DNA from: JBBRWO01 sp038249135
Lineage (GTDB): Bacteria; Actinomycetota; Coriobacteriia; Anaerosomatales; JAAXUF01
DNA: 6,232 nt
Assembly (NCBI GenBank): GCA_038249135.1
Contig: JBBRWO010000125.1
Span: 1-6,232, forward strand
Reading direction: 5' to 3'
The notes under the pieces were generated by a model. It was given only the letters and a program-made list of their open reading frames with translations, did not search any database and was not told the DNA's origin. Shown here one piece after another: positions 1 to 5,633 of this stretch (the first letter of the stretch is position 1; each line of letters starts with the position of its first letter). Made by a program: the position numbers and the translations under genes.

Positions 1-492
1 CTCACGTTCACGACGCCGTACCCGCACATCTTCGCGCCCGTTCAGCGCGTGCTGCCGGCGATCCTCGGCGACTCGGCGCTCATGACGTATCGGTCGCTGT
101 TCCTGCTGCTGGACCGCATGGACAAGACGCTGACCGCGGTGAAGCTGCGCGCCGGCCGTCCCAAGTCGCTGGGCTCGGGCGCGCGCATGGCGACGACTGC
201 GCTTGGCGGCGTGCTGTTCTACTCCATCGACCTCTCGCAGCGCACGTACGACGTCATGCGCCTCCGCGGCTACGAAGGCCGACTCATCGTCGCGCCGCAG
301 GCAGCCGGACCGCTGGCCACACGCGCCGTGACGATCGCGCTCGCCGCACTTCTGCTCGGCCTTGCTGTGGCGTTCCGCGTCTGGTGGGCCATGCTCAACC
401 CGATCTCCTGGCTGCTACCCGTCGCGGCCTCGCTCGTCCTGCTCGCCGCCGCCGGTGCACGCATCGCCCGTACCTGGAAGGAACGCTCATGA
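1..492 (+). CDS. cbiQ: ECF transporter transmembrane protein, CbiQ family (5' truncated by window edge)
   Basis: This is the C-terminal 163 residues of a CbiQ/EcfT-type permease. The reading frame is open from base 1, so the GTG at 49 is internal and not the start. In the family, this subunit couples ATP hydrolysis by CbiO-type ATPases to a substrate-binding membrane protein during uptake of cobalt, nickel or a vitamin. Residues about 17-54 match the long CbiQ coupling-helix region (TYRSLFLLLDRMDK, then KLRAGRP). Residues 87-94 (RLRGYEGR) match the Arg-Gly coupling motif that contacts the ATPase. Two hydrophobic segments follow at about 108-126 and 135-155. The last codons overlap the next gene as ATGA, so the two products are probably made together. 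The substrate component lies outside the window, so cobalt/nickel specificity is inferred from similarity to CbiQ rather than shown. Confidence 0.85.
   Translation, partial: LTFTTPYPHIFAPVQRVLPAILGDSALMTYRSLFLLLDRMDKTLTAVKLRAGRPKSLGSGARMATTALGGVLFYSIDLSQRTYDVMRLRGYEGRLIVAPQAAGPLATRAVTIALAALLLGLAVAFRVWWAMLNPISWLLPVAASLVLLAAAGARIARTWKERS
476..481 (+). promoter_or_regulatory. Ribosome-binding site of cbiO inside cbiQ
   Basis: GGAAGG lies seven bases before the ATG at 489, within the last codons of cbiQ. It supports the ATGA-overlap start and translational coupling of the two transporter subunits. Confidence 0.7.
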
Positions 493-1382
493 GCACCACC
501 TGCGACCCTGTCCACCGCCACCTCGCCTCCGAGCCCTGTGAGGATGACGTCGTGCGCGTCAGCTGCGTGCGCCACGCCTACGAGGACGGCACGCGCGTCG
601 ACCTGTGCGGGATGGACTTCGTCGCACATCGCGGAGCCCGTGTGGCGCTCCTGGGACCCAACGGCTCGGGCAAGACGACGCTGCTCTACCACATTCTCGG
701 CCTGCTCAAGGCGCAGGAAGGGCACGTCAGCGTCTTCGGGCTCGACCCGGCGACCCAGTGGCGTGAGATCCGGGCGCGCGTGGGTGTCGTGCTGCAGAAC
801 GTCGACGAGCAGATCATCATGCCGACCGTCGCCGACGATGTAGCATTCTCTCCCCGCCAGTACGGCCTGCCCGAGGCCGAGGTCACCCGCCGAGTAGCCC
901 GCGCGCTCGACCTGCTTGGCATCGCGGAGTTGGCCGATCGGGTGCCGCATCACCTGTCGGGCGGGCAGAAGCGCAAGGTCGCGCTAGCGGGCGCTCTGGT
1001 GATGGAGCCGGAGCTGCTGGTGCTCGACGAGCCGTTCGAGGGCCTCGACCCGGCGGCGCGGGGTGCGCTGGTGGAGCTCATCGGCAAGCTGGCGCATGAC
1101 GACGGCGTGACCGTGGTCATGACGACGCACGACATCGACTCAGTGTCTGAGCTGGCCGACTTCGCCTACGTGCTGGCACCGGGCGGAGCGATTGTACTGC
1201 GCGGGACGCCGGCCGAGGTATTCGCCAATGTCGACGCCATCGCAGCAAGCAACATCAGGCCGCCGTTGCTGGCCGAACTGTTCGCGGCACTGGCGGCAGG
1301 TTCCGTCGATGCGCCGACGCCCGCGCTCAGCGTGGACGCCGCAGCCAAGGCGCTGCTGCGCTGGCGGGACGGGCGACCCTAG
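489..1382 (+). CDS. cbiO: ECF transporter ATP-binding protein, CbiO family
   Basis: This is a complete 297-residue ABC ATPase that powers the ECF transporter begun by the upstream permease, acting at the cytoplasmic face of the membrane. All motifs are canonical: Walker A GPNGSGKT (56-63), Q-loop Gln103, signature LSGGQ (156-160), Walker B ELLVLDE (175-181), D-loop GLDP (185-188) and switch His214 in TTHD. The tail after about residue 245, including NIRPPLLAELF (255-265), resembles the helical C-terminus common in CbiO/EcfA proteins. The start is fixed by the ATGA overlap with cbiQ and by a GGAAGG ribosome-binding site at 476-481, seven bases upstream. A longer in-frame reading from 384 would sit inside cbiQ and is not supported. 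Its TAG stop interlocks with that of the convergent fprA. Cobalt versus nickel or another substrate cannot be decided from the ATPase. Confidence 0.9.
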   Translation: MSTTCDPVHRHLASEPCEDDVVRVSCVRHAYEDGTRVDLCGMDFVAHRGARVALLGPNGSGKTTLLYHILGLLKAQEGHVSVFGLDPATQWREIRARVGVVLQNVDEQIIMPTVADDVAFSPRQYGLPEAEVTRRVARALDLLGIAELADRVPHHLSGGQKRKVALAGALVMEPELLVLDEPFEGLDPAARGALVELIGKLAHDDGVTVVMTTHDIDSVSELADFAYVLAPGGAIVLRGTPAEVFANVDAIAASNIRPPLLAELFAALAAGSVDAPTPALSVDAAAKALLRWRDGRP

Positions 1383-2596
1383 CCCTGCTCGGCGATGCCC
1401 TTGGCCTTCACGAGCTCGGCGAAGCTGGCGCCCCATGCCTGAGCTGCCGCGATGTCGTCGGGGGTCGGCTTGTACTTGCAGGTGAAGTCCGGCTGCGCCA
1501 TCTCGAAGCCGATCTCCTCGAGCCGACCCGTCATCTGCTTTGTAGCGCCGCTCGACCAGCCAAAGCTGCCAAATGCACCCGCGAGCTTGTTCTTGGGTTT
1601 GAGCCCGGAGATGTACTGCAGGTACGCAGCCGTGCGATACAGCATCCCGTGGTGCAGCGTCGGACTGCCCAGAAGCAGCGCGCGACTATCGAGCAGGTGG
1701 CGCGTGATCTGCGCGAGCGGGGTGACTGCGATGTCGAACAGCTGCACCTCGACTCCGGCACGCGCAGCGCCGTCGGCGATTTCGCGGGCGAGGATATCGG
1801 TCGAGCCCCACATCGTGGAGTATGCGACGACCAGCTTGTCCTCGGTCTCGCCGGCCGTGAGGCGGTCGTACGCGTCGATGACGGTCGGGACGGAGTCGTG
1901 CCGCCAAATCACGCCGTGGCTCGGCGCAATCGTGTCGCACGTCCAGCCGTTCTCGACGACCTTGCTTACCGCCTTGGAAACCTGCGCGCCCAGCGGCATG
2001 AGGATATTGGCGTAGTAGTCGGTCAGCTCCTCGACAGCGAAGTTCAGCCCGACCTCATCGGCGAATCTGGCCGAGGAGGCGATGTGCTGACCGAAGGCGT
2101 CGTTGGGCATGAGCGTGCATGACTCGGCGCAATAGGTGAACATCGAGTCGGGCCAGTGGACCATGGGCATCGGGAGGAACTGCAGCGTCTTGCCGCCGAG
2201 GTCGATGACATCGTCAGCGCCGACGGCCGAGACCTGCGATGCGATGTCGTCGCCGTGGTAGCCGGAGATGCCGCGTACGCCACCGGCGCTCGCGACGACC
2301 TTGGCCTGCGGCAACGCCTCCATGACCGCGCGGAGTCCTCCGTTGTGATCGGGTTCGACGTGATTGACGACGATGTAGTCGATCTTCTCCAGCGGCACCA
2401 CGTCGGCGATTCGCTCGAGTAGCTCGGGGACGAACGGCAGCTTCACCGTGTCGATAAGCGCGATGTGGTCATCACCCACGACGAGGTAGGCGTTGTAGGT
2501 GGTGCCGTGCGGCGTCTCGTAGCCGTGGAAGTCCCGAAGGTTCCAGTCGATCACGCCGACCCAATGGATTCGGTCAGAAACGGGAACTGATTTCAT
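1379..2596 (-). CDS. fprA: Class A flavodiiron protein (FprA-type O2/NO reductase)
   Basis: This is a complete 405-residue flavodiiron protein, close to the roughly 400 residues usual for the class. The family reduces O2 to water or NO to N2O in the cytoplasm and protects anaerobes. The N-terminal metallo-beta-lactamase-like domain (about 1-250) carries every diiron ligand: His79, Glu81, Asp83 and His84 (HVEPDH), His147 (MVHWPD), Asp166 (MPNDAF) and His227 (APSHG). The FMN flavodoxin domain (about 254-400) shows the phosphate loop YSTMWGST (259-266), SPTLHHG (311-317) and GSFGWSSG (343-350). There is no C-terminal rubredoxin or flavin reductase domain, so electrons must come from a separate donor encoded elsewhere. 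The ATG at 2596 is preferred because a GGGAAGGA ribosome site precedes it and the protein then begins like known members. An in-frame GTG at 2662 would add 22 unlikely residues. O2 versus NO preference cannot be read from the sequence. Confidence 0.95.
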   Translation of the reverse strand: MKSVPVSDRIHWVGVIDWNLRDFHGYETPHGTTYNAYLVVGDDHIALIDTVKLPFVPELLERIADVVPLEKIDYIVVNHVEPDHNGGLRAVMEALPQAKVVASAGGVRGISGYHGDDIASQVSAVGADDVIDLGGKTLQFLPMPMVHWPDSMFTYCAESCTLMPNDAFGQHIASSARFADEVGLNFAVEELTDYYANILMPLGAQVSKAVSKVVENGWTCDTIAPSHGVIWRHDSVPTVIDAYDRLTAGETEDKLVVAYSTMWGSTDILAREIADGAARAGVEVQLFDIAVTPLAQITRHLLDSRALLLGSPTLHHGMLYRTAAYLQYISGLKPKNKLAGAFGSFGWSSGATKQMTGRLEEIGFEMAQPDFTCKYKPTPDDIAAAQAWGASFAELVKAKGIAEQG

Positions 2597-2605
2597 CGCC
2601 AGAGG

Positions 2606-2613
2606 TCCTTCCC
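2606..2613 (-). promoter_or_regulatory. Ribosome-binding site deciding the fprA start
   Basis: Read on the minus strand this is GGGAAGGA, nine bases before the ATG at 2596. It supports that start over the in-frame GTG at 2662, which would put this site inside the coding sequence. Confidence 0.7.
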
Positions 2614-2625
2614 TCGGTCTGTGCT

Positions 2626-2636
2626 CACCAGTGGTG
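2626..2636. promoter_or_regulatory. Short interrupted palindrome upstream of fprA
   Basis: CACCA and TGGTG form perfect arms around a single central G. The site lies between the fprA ribosome-binding site and the 14-bp direct repeats, where an operator or the transcript 5' end could be. The symmetry stops at 11 bp, so chance is possible. Confidence 0.25.
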
Positions 2637-2637
2637 T

Positions 2638-2678
2638 GTACCCGAGACGAGCCCTCATCCACGCGTACCCGAGACGAG
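2638..2678. repeat. Pair of perfect 14-bp direct repeats upstream of fprA
   Basis: GTACCCGAGACGAG occurs at 2638-2651 and again at 2665-2678, exactly 27 bp apart, with unrelated sequence between. Both copies lie in the 84-bp gap between the polyprenyl synthase stop and the fprA start, about 42-82 bp upstream of fprA. A perfect 14-mer repeat is very unlikely by chance in so short a gap. Tandem binding sites for a regulator of fprA are the most natural reading. A local duplication without function is the alternative. The regulator is unknown and I did not recognise the motif. Confidence 0.6.
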
Positions 2679-2680
2679 TG

Positions 2681-3688
2681 CTATGAGTTGCGCTTGATGA
2701 AGAAGTCGGCCATCGAGCCGAGCAGATCACGCGCCTTGCTCTTGGGCAGGTTCAGCTCGAGCGCGTTCTTGGCGTTGAGCACGAGTGACTCGGCGTACTC
2801 GTTGGCGAACTCGATGGAGCCTGCCTCATTCATGATGGCGACCGCCTCGTCGAGTACCGCCAAGTCCGTCTCACGCGCCGAGAGGATCTCGAGCAATCGG
2901 TCACGGTTTGTGGAGTTGTGCAGCGCATGGACCGCGACGAGCGTTCGCTTGCCCTCGGTGATGTCGCTGCGGAAGTCCTTCTTGGTGGCCTCGCGGGTGC
3001 CGACGAGATTCAGTACGTCGTCTTGGATCTGGAACGCGAGACCGGTGCCCATGCCAAATCCGCGCAACGTTGCGACCTGCTGATCCGTGCCTCCGCCGAT
3101 AATCGCTCCGACGGCGAGCGGAACCGCGCCGGAGTAGTAAGCGGTCTTGTGGTTCGCCATCAGCAGGTAATCTTCGATCGAGAGGTCGAAGCGGTTGTCG
3201 CGCGCCCATCCTATGTCGAGCGCCTGGCCCTCAATGGTGCGGGTGGTCATCTCGACAAGCTCGTGGAGCACGCGGAGCTTGGTCGCGTCGTCCAGGCCGG
3301 GATCGTCGACGACAGTACCGGTGACGAGCGAGAGCGCGAGGTCGCCGGCGTTGATGGCCAGGCCCTCGCCCTCGCGGATGTGGAGGCAGGGTTCTCCTCG
3401 GCGGGTCTGGGAAGCGTCTTCGATATCGTCGTGGATGAGCGCCGCGGTGTGGAAGTGCTCGACGGCGGCAGCTGCGGGCCAGGCGCGTTTGGGATCGCCG
3501 CCAACTGCTTCGGCCGCCAGCAGGCAGATGAGCGGTCGATGGCGCTTGCCGGCGTTCTCTGAAAACTGCGCAAGCGGCCCGTAGAGGTAGCGCTTCATGT
3601 CGGGATGGGTGCCGTCAACAAAGAATCCGCCGAGGTACTCATCGAACTTCTTTGAGTTGAGTTTGAGGTAGAGCTCGAAGCCGATCAT
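2681..3688 (-). CDS. Polyprenyl diphosphate synthase (trans-isoprenyl, DDxxD type)
   Basis: This 335-residue head-to-tail prenyl transferase condenses isopentenyl diphosphate onto an allylic diphosphate in the cytoplasm. Visible motifs are GKRHRP (47-52, diphosphate binding), the first aspartate-rich motif DDIED (87-91), RRG (96-98), the KT pair (181-182), FQIQDDVLN (219-227) as the second aspartate-rich region, and SDITEGKRTL (241-250). The first motif is DDxxD, unlike the DDxxxxD of IspA-type farnesyl synthases. Ala82 and Ala83 lie five and four residues before it; small residues there usually permit longer products, C20 or more. The second motif ends in Asn rather than Asp, seen also in some geranylgeranyl-type enzymes. 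The ATG at 3688 gives normal spacing to GKRxRP. It has a GGGGAGGG ribosome site only two bases upstream, which is unusually close. A menaquinone side-chain or lipid-carrier role is possible, but chain length is not determined by sequence. Confidence 0.9.
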   Translation of the reverse strand: MIGFELYLKLNSKKFDEYLGGFFVDGTHPDMKRYLYGPLAQFSENAGKRHRPLICLLAAEAVGGDPKRAWPAAAAVEHFHTAALIHDDIEDASQTRRGEPCLHIREGEGLAINAGDLALSLVTGTVVDDPGLDDATKLRVLHELVEMTTRTIEGQALDIGWARDNRFDLSIEDYLLMANHKTAYYSGAVPLAVGAIIGGGTDQQVATLRGFGMGTGLAFQIQDDVLNLVGTREATKKDFRSDITEGKRTLVAVHALHNSTNRDRLLEILSARETDLAVLDEAVAIMNEAGSIEFANEYAESLVLNAKNALELNLPKSKARDLLGSMADFFIKRNS

Positions 3689-3690
3689 GA

Positions 3691-3698
3691 CCCTCCCC
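3691..3698 (-). promoter_or_regulatory. Closely spaced ribosome-binding site of the polyprenyl synthase gene
   Basis: Read on the minus strand this is GGGGAGGG, ending only two bases before the ATG at 3688. The match is strong but the spacing is shorter than usual. The next in-frame ATG (3598) would delete the N-terminal helix before GKRxRP, so the 3688 start is kept. Confidence 0.55.
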
Positions 3699-3703
3699 GA
3701 AAA

Positions 3704-3720
3704 GACTGCGCGCGGCAGTC
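3704..3720 (-). promoter_or_regulatory. Hairpin followed by TTTT in the polyprenyl synthase leader
   Basis: GACTGC (3704-3709) and GCAGTC (3715-3720) form a perfect 6-bp stem with a five-base GC loop. In the minus-strand transcript the stem is followed directly by four U residues and then the ribosome-binding site. It resembles a weak terminator or attenuator, or a structure limiting ribosome access, but the stem is short and may not be functional. Confidence 0.35.
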
Positions 3721-3781
3721 GTGCGAGTTTCGCCTCTGGCCAGCGAACATGCGGCGTGCAAGCAAGCGCGGTTCGCGCGTA

Positions 3782-3810
3782 ATCGTAGCAGACGAGTCGC
3801 CCGTGAGGTC
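3782..3810 (-). promoter_or_regulatory. Weak candidate promoter for the polyprenyl synthase gene
   Basis: On the minus strand TACGAT (3787-3782) resembles a -10 element, about 94 bases before the start codon. The upstream sequence has only a poor -35 match (CCGACC, 19 bp away, extending slightly beyond the interval given). It is listed because the 246-bp divergent spacer 3689-3934 must contain promoters for both flanking genes, and nothing better is visible on this strand. Confidence 0.2.
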
Positions 3811-3866
3811 GGATATCGCACGAGGCAGACGCTCTAGTCGTACCGCTGCTCACTGTGCATTGTTGC

Positions 3867-3876
3867 GCATCGATGC
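3867..3876. promoter_or_regulatory. 10-bp perfect palindrome in the divergent spacer
   Basis: GCATCGATGC is self-complementary and lies 59 bp upstream of the DUF5684-type gene in the divergent intergenic region. It could be a dimeric regulator site. Symmetry does not extend further, so chance is a real alternative. Confidence 0.25.
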
Positions 3877-3934
3877 CGGTATGTGGTTCCGTGGCACGTA
3901 GGATTCGTTCAATCACATCTACAGGGGGCGGCAC

Positions 3935-4387
3935 ATGGAGCAGACATCGCTGAATGCACCAGACGCAGCGGGGATTGTGGCAGCATCGGGGGCGTCGTCC
4001 TTCTTCGGACTGCTCATCGGCCTGCTCATGATCATCGCGCTGTGGAAGATCTTCACCAAGGCCGGAGAAGAGGGATGGAAATCAATCATCCCGATCTACA
4101 ACACAATCGTACTGCTCAAGATCGCCGGTCGCCCGTGGTGGTGGATCCTGCTCCTGCTTATCCCGTTCGTGAACTTCATCGTTCTCATCGTGGTCATGAA
4201 CGACCTGTCCAAGGCATTCGGCCACGGACTCGGCTTCACGCTCGGGCTGATCTTCCTGAGCCCGATCTTCTACCTCATCCTGGGCTTTGGCGGATCACGC
4301 TACGTCCTCGGGACTCCGGCTGCCGCACCGGCCGCCTACATCCCGCCGACCGCACCGCCCGCGCCGCCTGCGCCGCCCGCGATCTAG
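3935..4387 (+). CDS. DUF5684-type small membrane protein
   Basis: This 150-residue integral membrane protein of unknown function matches my memory of the DUF5684 family. The hallmark region is an amphipathic stretch, KAGEEGWKSIIPIYNT (42-57), followed by LLKIAGRPWWW (60-70). Hydrophobic segments lie at about 22-40, 68-88 and 98-117, and the loop DLSKAFGHG (90-98) is also typical. After residue 127 comes a low-complexity Ala/Pro tail ending in PPAPPAPPAI, probably disordered. The start is set by an AGGGGG ribosome site at 3923-3928, six bases before the ATG. It stands alone, divergent from the polyprenyl synthase gene, and is closed by a strong terminator, so it is probably monocistronic. No catalytic residues are evident. 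Relatives are sometimes labelled signal peptidase I, but no Ser-Lys peptidase motif is visible here. Confidence 0.85.
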   Translation: MEQTSLNAPDAAGIVAASGASSFFGLLIGLLMIIALWKIFTKAGEEGWKSIIPIYNTIVLLKIAGRPWWWILLLLIPFVNFIVLIVVMNDLSKAFGHGLGFTLGLIFLSPIFYLILGFGGSRYVLGTPAAAPAAYIPPTAPPAPPAPPAI

Positions 4388-4412
4388 TTCGGCATTACGC
4401 TCAACACGCAAG

Positions 4413-4451
4413 CGCCGCCCCGGCCTGCTCGCCGGGGCGGCGTCCTTTTTT
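4413..4451 (+). terminator. Strong intrinsic terminator after the DUF5684-type gene
   Basis: A perfect 12-bp GC-rich stem (arms 4413-4424 and 4431-4442) encloses a six-base loop, CTGCTC. Three bases separate it from six T residues (4446-4451). It begins 26 bp after the stop at 4387. On the minus strand the stem is not followed by T residues, so it should act mainly for the plus-strand gene, not for the convergent fet operon. Confidence 0.92.
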
Positions 4452-4483
4452 CCGCAGACTGTGAGTTCCGGGCGCTGCATGCA

Positions 4484-4831
4484 CTACGGCAGCAGCATCC
4501 AGCCCCACACTGTGCCACCGCCGTACACGACAAGGAAGGCGACGTGCTTGATGATGAGCGCGCGGCGCTTCTCGGCCAGCTCCTCGCGTGGCGTGGTGGC
4601 GCGCCAGTAGAAGAGGCGCAGCGCTCCCGTCACGGTGACGACCACGAGTGCCGCGATGAGCAGCCAGAAGACCAGCAGCATCGCGTCACCAACCGCTGCA
4701 GCGGCTTCGGGTGACATGCCGACAAGCTCGCGGTTGAGCACCCACAGCACCATGAGGCACGCGGCCCAGGTGCCGGTCGCCATGTCGTGCAAAAAGTTGT
4801 TGGTGATGCGAACGTAGGTGTTATCGAGCAT
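4484..4831 (-). CDS. Hypothetical three-helix membrane protein at the end of the fetAB operon
   Basis: I do not recognise a named family for this 115-residue protein. It has three hydrophobic segments at about 14-33, 50-75 and 93-113, a short charged loop between the last two (about 77-94: RATTPREELAEKRR then ALIIK), and almost no soluble domain. His15 at the start of the first segment and His95 at the start of the third lie next to the membrane and could bind metal or haem. A loose resemblance to CopD/DUF2269-like membrane proteins (VTGALRLFYW, 66-76) is too weak for a call. Its ATG overlaps the end of fetB by 11 bases, which implies cotranscription and probably coupled translation. That suggests a role connected with the FetAB exporter, but this is only contextual. 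The ribosome site is weak (AAAGG about 11 bases upstream). Confidence 0.75.
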   Translation of the reverse strand: MLDNTYVRITNNFLHDMATGTWAACLMVLWVLNRELVGMSPEAAAAVGDAMLLVFWLLIAALVVVTVTGALRLFYWRATTPREELAEKRRALIIKHVAFLVVYGGGTVWGWMLLP

Positions 4832-5633
4832 CGTCGCGGAGGCCTTTCTCGAGAAAGACGCCGTCTGCCGAGAACCGACGGCGATAGGTCAGCACCAGCG
4901 CCATGACGCTGCCGAGCGCGGTCGCTGCGGCGACCATCAGCATCACGACGATCTGGTAGCCGGTCGCGGTCACGGGGTCCGCACCAGCGAGAATCTGGCC
5001 AGACATCATGCCGGGAATAAAGACGATGCCAGCGGCGGCCATGGAGTTGATAGTGGGGATGAGCCCGGCGCGCAGGGCGTCTCGGATGGCGGGGTGGGCG
5101 GCTTCCCAGGGAGTGGCGCCGAGAGCCGTGAGCGCGAGGACCTCGTCTTCTCGGCGATCAAGGTCGGCGAACATGCGCTCGAGCGCAAGCGCGATACCGT
5201 TCATCGAGTTGCCGATCACCATGCCAGCGAGCGGGATCACGTACTGCGGCAGGTACCACGGTTCGACCTGGATGATGACGCCCGTGACCGAGAAAGTGAT
5301 GAGGAACCCGGTCAGCGCCATCGAGACGAACGCACTGCCAAAGATGCCGGGCGGCGCGTCGGGACTGCGCTTGACCAGGATGCGCGCGGCCGCAAGCACC
5401 ATGAGCAGTACCAACCCCACAACCAGCCACGGCGAGTCGATGCCGAAGACCCATCGCAGCACGAAGCCAAGCGCGAGCAGCTGCACGTACGTGCGCACCG
5501 TCGCGATCGCGAGGTCCTTGGTGATGCCGAGCGAGAGCCGGATCGACAGCACGCCGACGAAGATGACGAACAGCGTGGCCGTCGCGAGCTGCCACGGGCC
5601 GATGAGGATGACGCCGCCAACGGTGCCGGTCAC
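4821..5633 (-). CDS. fetB: FetB-type iron export ABC transporter permease (UPF0014 family)
   Basis: This 270-residue permease is about the usual length for FetB/YbbM. In E. coli, FetAB exports iron and improves resistance to hydrogen peroxide. Family signatures are clear: RTYVQLLALG (47-56), PLAGMVIGNSMNGIALALERM (134-154), LGATPWEA (171-178), and the highly conserved stretch at 191-230 containing LIPTINSM, PGMMSGQILAG and YQIVVM. About seven hydrophobic segments are visible (near 12-34, 40-62, 68-87, 99-120, 128-150, 195-215 and 226-249). The GTG start at 5633 is well supported: it overlaps the fetA stop as GTGA and has a strong GAGGAGGT ribosome site (5640-5647). The substrate is inferred from E. 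coli FetB; plant and other bacterial relatives have been linked to aluminium or other metals. Confidence 0.92.
   Translation of the reverse strand: MTGTVGGVILIGPWQLATATLFVIFVGVLSIRLSLGITKDLAIATVRTYVQLLALGFVLRWVFGIDSPWLVVGLVLLMVLAAARILVKRSPDAPPGIFGSAFVSMALTGFLITFSVTGVIIQVEPWYLPQYVIPLAGMVIGNSMNGIALALERMFADLDRREDEVLALTALGATPWEAAHPAIRDALRAGLIPTINSMAAAGIVFIPGMMSGQILAGADPVTATGYQIVVMLMVAAATALGSVMALVLTYRRRFSADGVFLEKGLRDDAR

Noticed and set aside
384..488. Upstream extension of cbiO
   Set aside because: It lies within cbiQ, is Arg-rich and unlike CbiO N-termini. The ATG at 489 has a ribosome site and the coupled overlap.
270..953. Minus-strand open frame of 227 codons opposite cbiQ and cbiO
   Set aside because: It is antisense to two well-supported genes, its composition is shadow-like and no ribosome site or motif is evident.
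1371..1385. Possible terminator hairpin (GGGC/GCCC) at the cbiO-fprA junction
   Set aside because: The stem is only four pairs and has no T-run on either strand.
1452..2122. Plus-strand open frames opposite fprA
   Set aside because: The minus-strand frame carries all flavodiiron ligands; the opposite frames show no recognisable domain.
2918..3584. Plus-strand open frames opposite the polyprenyl synthase
   Set aside because: The minus strand encodes every prenyl synthase motif in order; these are antisense shadows.
3689..3934. N-terminal extension of the polyprenyl synthase to a GTG at 3934
   Set aside because: The extra 82 residues do not resemble the family, which fits the ATG at 3688, and they would consume the whole divergent promoter region.
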